Source of the DNA: JBCDKH01 sp964388485
GTDB lineage: Bacteria > Planctomycetota > Phycisphaerae > Tepidisphaerales > Tepidisphaeraceae
Assembly: GCA_964388485.1 (NCBI GenBank)
Contig: CAYMAS010000084.1
Coordinates: 1-7,477 of the forward strand
Direction: 5' to 3'
Length of the DNA: 7,477 bases
The position numbers and the translations under genes are program-made. Below the pieces are notes generated by a model. It saw only the letters and a list, made by a program, of their open reading frames with translations. It did not search any database and had not been told where the DNA came from. This document shows positions 5,301 to 7,477 of the stretch, one piece after another (the stretch's first letter is position 1; each line of letters begins with the position of its first letter).

Positions 5301-7136
5301 GTCAGCGGCGCTGTCGTGGAGGCAGACGCATTAGCGACGTGCGACTTCACGGGAGCCACCGTCTTGCCTCAGCACCTGTTGATGAGCGACCTGTCGGATC
5401 GTCGCTTCATCTCGACGGAGGCGGCGACTTGTGCCCATTCCGGCCGCGTCGGTCACGCATCGGAGCTAATCGCTTGTGCCGTCACGGGGAAGCCCCTCGA
5501 CCCGGCCGTCGCCGTCACCTCCGCGGTATCAGGCAAGCTCGCTTCGCCCGACGCGCTGGTGCGGTGCCCGCTAACGAACAAGGATGTGCTGCCAGCGGAG
5601 CTGGTGCAATGCTCGATGACGGGTCTAAGGGCTTTGCCCGAGGCACTGGAAAAGTGTGCTGAGACGAATGATTGGGTCGTTCCCGATCGGCTCGAAACGT
5701 GCGCCGTCACGGGCAAGCAAGTGCGGGTCGATCGACTTGTGTCGTGCGAGGTGACCGGTCGACGGGCGTTGCCTCAGGCTTTGAAGCAGTGCGTACTCAC
5801 CGGGAAGAAAGCCCTGCCAGAAGCGTTGGACCGATGCGCAGCGACGGATAGATGGGCCATTCCTGAGGGGCTAGAAACTTGTGCTGTCACGGATAAACGC
5901 GTGTTGCCGGACCAGCTTCAAGCATGTGATGAGACCGGGCTTCGGGCGTTGCCTTCCGCGTTGTTGAAGAGCGTCGTGAGCGGGCTGTCCGTCGTTCCAA
6001 ACGAGCTTACAGCGTGTGAGATTACCGGTGAGATGGCGCTGCCTCGCGAGCTTCAGCAGTGCGATTACACGGGCAAGAAAGTCCTGCCGCGGCTGCTGGT
6101 GACGTCGCCTGTGAGCCAACGACAGGTCTTGGAGGAGGAGGCGGTTCGATGCGAGATCACCGGCGAGGCGGTTGTTCCCGGCGAGCTGCGTCGGTGCGTA
6201 TCGTCGGGACGCGATGTGTTGCCTCGCCTACTTGAGGCGAGTGAGCTCTCAGGTAAAGAGGCCACTGCAGAACACTTTCGGACGTGCGAGGCGACCGGCA
6301 GACGCCTGCTCCTCGATGAGGTCGACACTTGCCAAATCACAATGGATCTCGTTGGCGTGGACCAGCTCGTCGCATCAGATCTCAGCGGCAAGCGTGGCCA
6401 GCAGACTCTCATGGCACGTTGCGCAGCCTCCGGTCGCCATGCACTACCCGACGAGCTAGAGGTATGCTTTGTCAGCCAGAAGCAGGTTGACCCGAAGCTA
6501 CTCCGGCTATGCCATGTCTCTGGGCGGCGAGCATTGCCAGAGGTGATGGAACGCTGCGCCGAGACGCTTGATCTCGCAATTGCTTCGGAACTGCGGACGT
6601 GTGACCTGACTCAGCGCCGGGTGCGGCCGGACCTGCTAGCAGTCTGTACGGTAACGAATCAGCGGGTACTTCGGGATCGACTCGTTAGCAGCGACCTGAG
6701 CGGAAGGCTGATGCTAGCGACCGCGGCCGTGCGATCGGTCGATACCGGACGACACGCCCACCCCGACGAGTGCAGCATCTGCCCGTGGAGCCAGACGACG
6801 GTGCCGGCAGATGAGCTCGCGGCAGATGCATTGACCGGCGTGAAGCTGCGACGGTCCCTTCTGGACGATCAACTACGGTCGAAGGCGTTGATGTTGCTCG
6901 CTGAGCGACCCGAGGCGGGAGATGAGCGGCAACACCTCAAAGCAGATCTCGTCAGACCGCTAGCCGATCAACACGGACGCATCCGCGTAATTCATGCCAT
7001 AGATAGTCCGGGAGATCTCGTCGCCGTTCGCGTTGCTACATCAAACGTTCTGAGGTTCAAGAAGACCGTTCTTCTTGGCTATCTGCGACTCGACCACAAC
7101 AGCGTTAGTATTCTCGGTCAAATTAAGTCATTGTAG
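2358..7136 (+). CDS. Giant SNF2/HepA-type helicase with C-terminal Cys-x-x-Thr-Gly repeat array
   Basis: I predict a DNA-dependent ATPase/translocase of the SNF2 branch of superfamily 2, cytoplasmic, with no signal peptide or membrane segment. Numbered from GTG 2358 (1592 residues): Q-like motif DPFEHQ near 78-83, motif I DDVGLGKT 101-108 (Lys107), motif II DEAH 199-202, motif III TATP 236-239, motif IV RLVVFTT near 411, motif V STDAGAEGVNLQ 470-481, motif VI QRIGRIQRLG 500-509. All key residues are present. Next come a charged linker and middle domain (about 510-905), 39 Cys-repeat units (906-1504) and a basic tail (1505-1592). I prefer GTG 2358 because MTIR-like starts fit my memory of relatives and GAAAG lies 7 bases upstream. 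TTG 2337 or ATG 2478 are alternatives, the last leaving little before the Q motif. No operon partner is visible. The cellular role (repair, transcription recycling or defence) cannot be fixed from sequence. Confidence 0.93.
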   Translation: MTIRSVRTSRDARAAGKLTRASTGKIDLSLPTLPPSATVSMHALRRAALEWSLADPILLESIDDAKGSWKTNPRRDWDPFEHQIDNLLTFCRKLPAAVLADDVGLGKTISAGLILSELVARGRVKRCLVICPKILGDQWCEELRTKFGIAASTASGAELRRQVAAVGSAGPSALVTTYHSATRVLGETQPGRFEMVIFDEAHKLRNLYGSPKPPKMALAVREALQRRLFPFMLLLTATPMQNRIWDLYSLVDLLAAAEGKNNPFGEFTQFQTKYLLDSKGLRLDPRHKQAFDDVLRRNLRRTRRVDVSLIFPTRNITGHLVPPGENESFMEEFLREHHEELTPLERTSLAQAAMSSPQALARQVGNSSLPELRSRHEELRERVEREPQSAKLKALLKIVRQLAKQRPDDWRLVVFTTRKATQEAIWSALKEKKVEAGLILSGHGEVNRRNIAAYNGDEHDGVPQLHVLISTDAGAEGVNLQAGNVLINFDLPWNPMIVEQRIGRIQRLGSRHATVEIINLMVRDSVEAQVVGKLMQKIQSVNEAVGDIESILEAGDDEDGTTFEAKVRQLVDDSLRGKNVAHALAMETQSIETARQKYQEGTAVLDAAMRGTRGEVESDAAPKLGRPKPSMSSRALVEERHQALGHRVDRVGDELLKVTEPGRESRWLRVGESSSSGDERVLGRLPQDMRPGGDAFRRLCESLRETGGHLTKDRLQASESLALPMVRQWVADEIGGHVTVLGVEVIERTPKFAGNLTFRVEAYNGVDRYETLVSSDIGAAEAIGKLEKTKDDDPLITQELDPRTLGAATLGHEIEADSNVAKFVAFYQNRHGEAMRRATSSHERSRATGDFEPRVKAEAVAFDGVRHGIIVLRATLRLDDVRNTSVTFRLVSTSRDFDQTPAVAVCKETDRLVPTSLLARCCLTDDRVCKHLLVTSDLSKRVARPGRTGVCDRSGRTLLDDELERLPNGSRIAKDLAGRCAVSGAVVEADALATCDFTGATVLPQHLLMSDLSDRRFISTEAATCAHSGRVGHASELIACAVTGKPLDPAVAVTSAVSGKLASPDALVRCPLTNKDVLPAELVQCSMTGLRALPEALEKCAETNDWVVPDRLETCAVTGKQVRVDRLVSCEVTGRRALPQALKQCVLTGKKALPEALDRCAATDRWAIPEGLETCAVTDKRVLPDQLQACDETGLRALPSALLKSVVSGLSVVPNELTACEITGEMALPRELQQCDYTGKKVLPRLLVTSPVSQRQVLEEEAVRCEITGEAVVPGELRRCVSSGRDVLPRLLEASELSGKEATAEHFRTCEATGRRLLLDEVDTCQITMDLVGVDQLVASDLSGKRGQQTLMARCAASGRHALPDELEVCFVSQKQVDPKLLRLCHVSGRRALPEVMERCAETLDLAIASELRTCDLTQRRVRPDLLAVCTVTNQRVLRDRLVSSDLSGRLMLATAAVRSVDTGRHAHPDECSICPWSQTTVPADELAADALTGVKLRRSLLDDQLRSKALMLLAERPEAGDERQHLKADLVRPLADQHGRIRVIHAIDSPGDLVAVRVATSNVLRFKKTVLLGYLRLDHNSVSILGQIKSL
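5610..5969 (+). repeat. 60-residue higher-order duplication in the Cys-repeat array
   Basis: Two adjacent four-unit blocks (5610-5789 and 5790-5969) match unit by unit: an xALPEAL unit, then CAETNDW/CAATDRW, then CAVTGKQV/CAVTDKRV, then a closing ALP.AL unit. A third, more diverged copy lies at 6510-6689 (RRALPEVM, CAETLDL, CDLTQRR, CTVTNQR). This shows expansion in blocks of four units. Confidence 0.8.
6015..6419 (+). repeat. Three 45-residue Cys-Cys-Ser blocks in the array
   Basis: Blocks 6015-6149, 6150-6284 and 6285-6419 each hold three units whose first residues are Cys, Cys, Ser. The first unit begins CEITGE or CEATGR and the third begins SPVSQ, SELSGK or SDLSGK. Similar Cys-Cys-Ser triplets occur earlier at 5073-5207, 5295-5429 and 5430-5564. 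The spacing of the Ser units argues that three units, not one, were the duplicating block in these parts. Confidence 0.75.
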
Positions 7137-7256
7137 CTGGGGACACGTCTGGCCGGTGCCAAATAGTAATCTATGAGATGCGTAATATTCCCCACAGACG
7201 TGAATCGCATAACCGAAAGGATAGTGACCGAAACGGAGACATATTTAGTTCGTTGT
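7137..7256. other. Convergent intergenic gap with an 8-bp inverted repeat
   Basis: This 120-bp, relatively AT-rich gap separates the helicase stop from the stop of the convergent minus-strand gene. CACGTCTG (7144-7151) is repeated inverted as CAGACGTG (7195-7202), and TGGGGA (7138-7143) as TCCCCA (7189-7194). The arms are about 40 bases apart and the two pairs cannot nest together, so this is not a classical intrinsic terminator, and no U-tract follows. A short minus-strand frame (about 7171-7260) starts in an ATGA overlap with the neighbouring stop, but its translation shows nothing gene-like. Confidence 0.35.
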
Positions 7257-7477
7257 TCATGATCCGCCGTCTCCCGACGTGCTCAGCATCGCGTGCGGGT
7301 TGCGGTCGTTGTAGAGCTTCAGCAGCGACTCGACATATGTCGCCTCCGTCACCTCCCGCTCGGTCGTAGCGTCGATGAGGCGGACCCACGGTGGTTCGCG
7401 GCCGGGCGTTGCGGGCTGGAAGAGCATCATCGTGACGTTCTCGAACTTCTCGCCGGGGCCGGTGTAGTCGTCGCGGC
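7257..7477 (-). CDS. Unrecognised protein, C-terminal 72 residues (start outside window)
   Basis: The minus strand reads without a stop from the right edge to TGA (complement of 7257-7259). The visible text includes GEKFENVTMMLFQPA, PPWVRLIDATTEREVTEATY and VESLLKLYNDRNPHAML, then a flexible Ser/Gly tail. It has ordinary amino-acid composition, with strand-like VTMMLF and WVRLID segments followed by an amphipathic helix, as expected of a real small domain at the end of a protein. I do not recognise the family. It is convergent with the helicase gene and so not in its operon. Confidence 0.65.
   Translation of the reverse strand, partial: RDDYTGPGEKFENVTMMLFQPATPGREPPWVRLIDATTEREVTEATYVESLLKLYNDRNPHAMLSTSGDGGS

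Larger units (their letters stand above)
5073..6869 (+). repeat. Array of 39 15-residue C-x-x-[TS]-G repeats within the helicase
   Basis: The consensus unit is C-x-[VAE]-[TS]-G-[KR]-x-[VA]-L-P-x-x-L-x-x, 45 bp. Thirty-eight units are exactly 15 residues and one (residues 951-979, 5208-5294) is 29 residues, where a second half-recognisable unit has lost its Cys. Position 1 is Cys in 29 units, Ser in 9 and Asp in the last. Unit 1 starts at residue 906 and the array stops at 1504. The unit looks like a beta hairpin (CxVT-G-xxVLP) plus a short helix. Equally spaced Cys suggest either a metal-binding ladder across neighbouring units or a solenoid. Similar but apparently shorter tails are, to my memory, found on planctomycete SNF2 proteins. 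Confidence 0.93.

Noticed and set aside
2358..7136. Assigning the helicase to a named anti-phage system (for example DISARM or BREX)
   Set aside because: No methylase, nuclease, phospholipase-D-like or other partner gene is present, and the SNF2 core alone does not distinguish defence from repair or transcription roles.
7138..7202. Intrinsic bidirectional terminator
   Set aside because: The inverted arms are about 40 bases apart, do not nest, and are not followed by a T-tract on either strand.
7171..7260. Small minus-strand gene starting in an ATGA overlap with the right-edge gene
   Set aside because: It is only 29 codons, with no recognisable content; the overlap alone is weak evidence.

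Overview
The window is GC-rich bacterial DNA and most resembles a planctomycete (Planctomycetota) chromosome. That guess rests on three things: the style of the large SNF2-type protein with C-terminal Cys-x-x-Thr/Ser-Gly repeats, an SF0329-like gene, and in-frame GGGGGT/ACCCCC low-complexity inserts. It is an inference from remembered family features, not from a search.

Layout, left to right. Positions 1-126 hold the 5' end of an unrecognised minus-strand gene. Positions 127-1284 hold no convincing intact gene. They contain a 378-bp tandem array of 18 units of exactly 21 bp (407-784), then a plus-strand reading frame (about 809-1144) that looks like the broken C-terminal half of a NERD-like protein. 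Positions 1285-1752 encode a probably intact SF0329-like protein of unknown function. It runs directly into an IS1595-family transposase (about 1740-2300) that keeps its three presumed catalytic positions but has lost its N-terminal DNA-binding region. Matching inverted repeats at 1211-1230 and 2286-2304 suggest that an IS1595-type element encloses both the SF0329-like gene and the transposase remnant.

Positions 2358-7136 are dominated by one giant gene (1592 residues from the preferred GTG start). It has a complete SNF2/HepA-type helicase core (about residues 75-510), a middle region (about 510-905), an array of 39 units of a 15-residue Cys-x-x-Thr/Ser-Gly repeat (906-1504), and an 88-residue C-terminal tail. 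The array is built from 45- and 60-residue higher-order blocks. It is the most interesting object in the window: its copies are conserved in protein sequence but differ at nearly all synonymous positions, so it is an old array kept by selection on the protein. Positions 7137-7256 are a short, relatively AT-rich gap, and 7257-7477 hold the 3' end of a convergent, unrecognised minus-strand gene.

How the parts relate: the helicase gene starts about 54 bp after the presumed right end of the insertion sequence and shows no obvious operon partner. The left third (21-bp array, gene fragment, IS, chimeric junction) reads as a recombination-prone accessory segment lying against a large, apparently intact DNA-translocase-like gene. 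Nothing in the window proves a defence or repair role for that gene.
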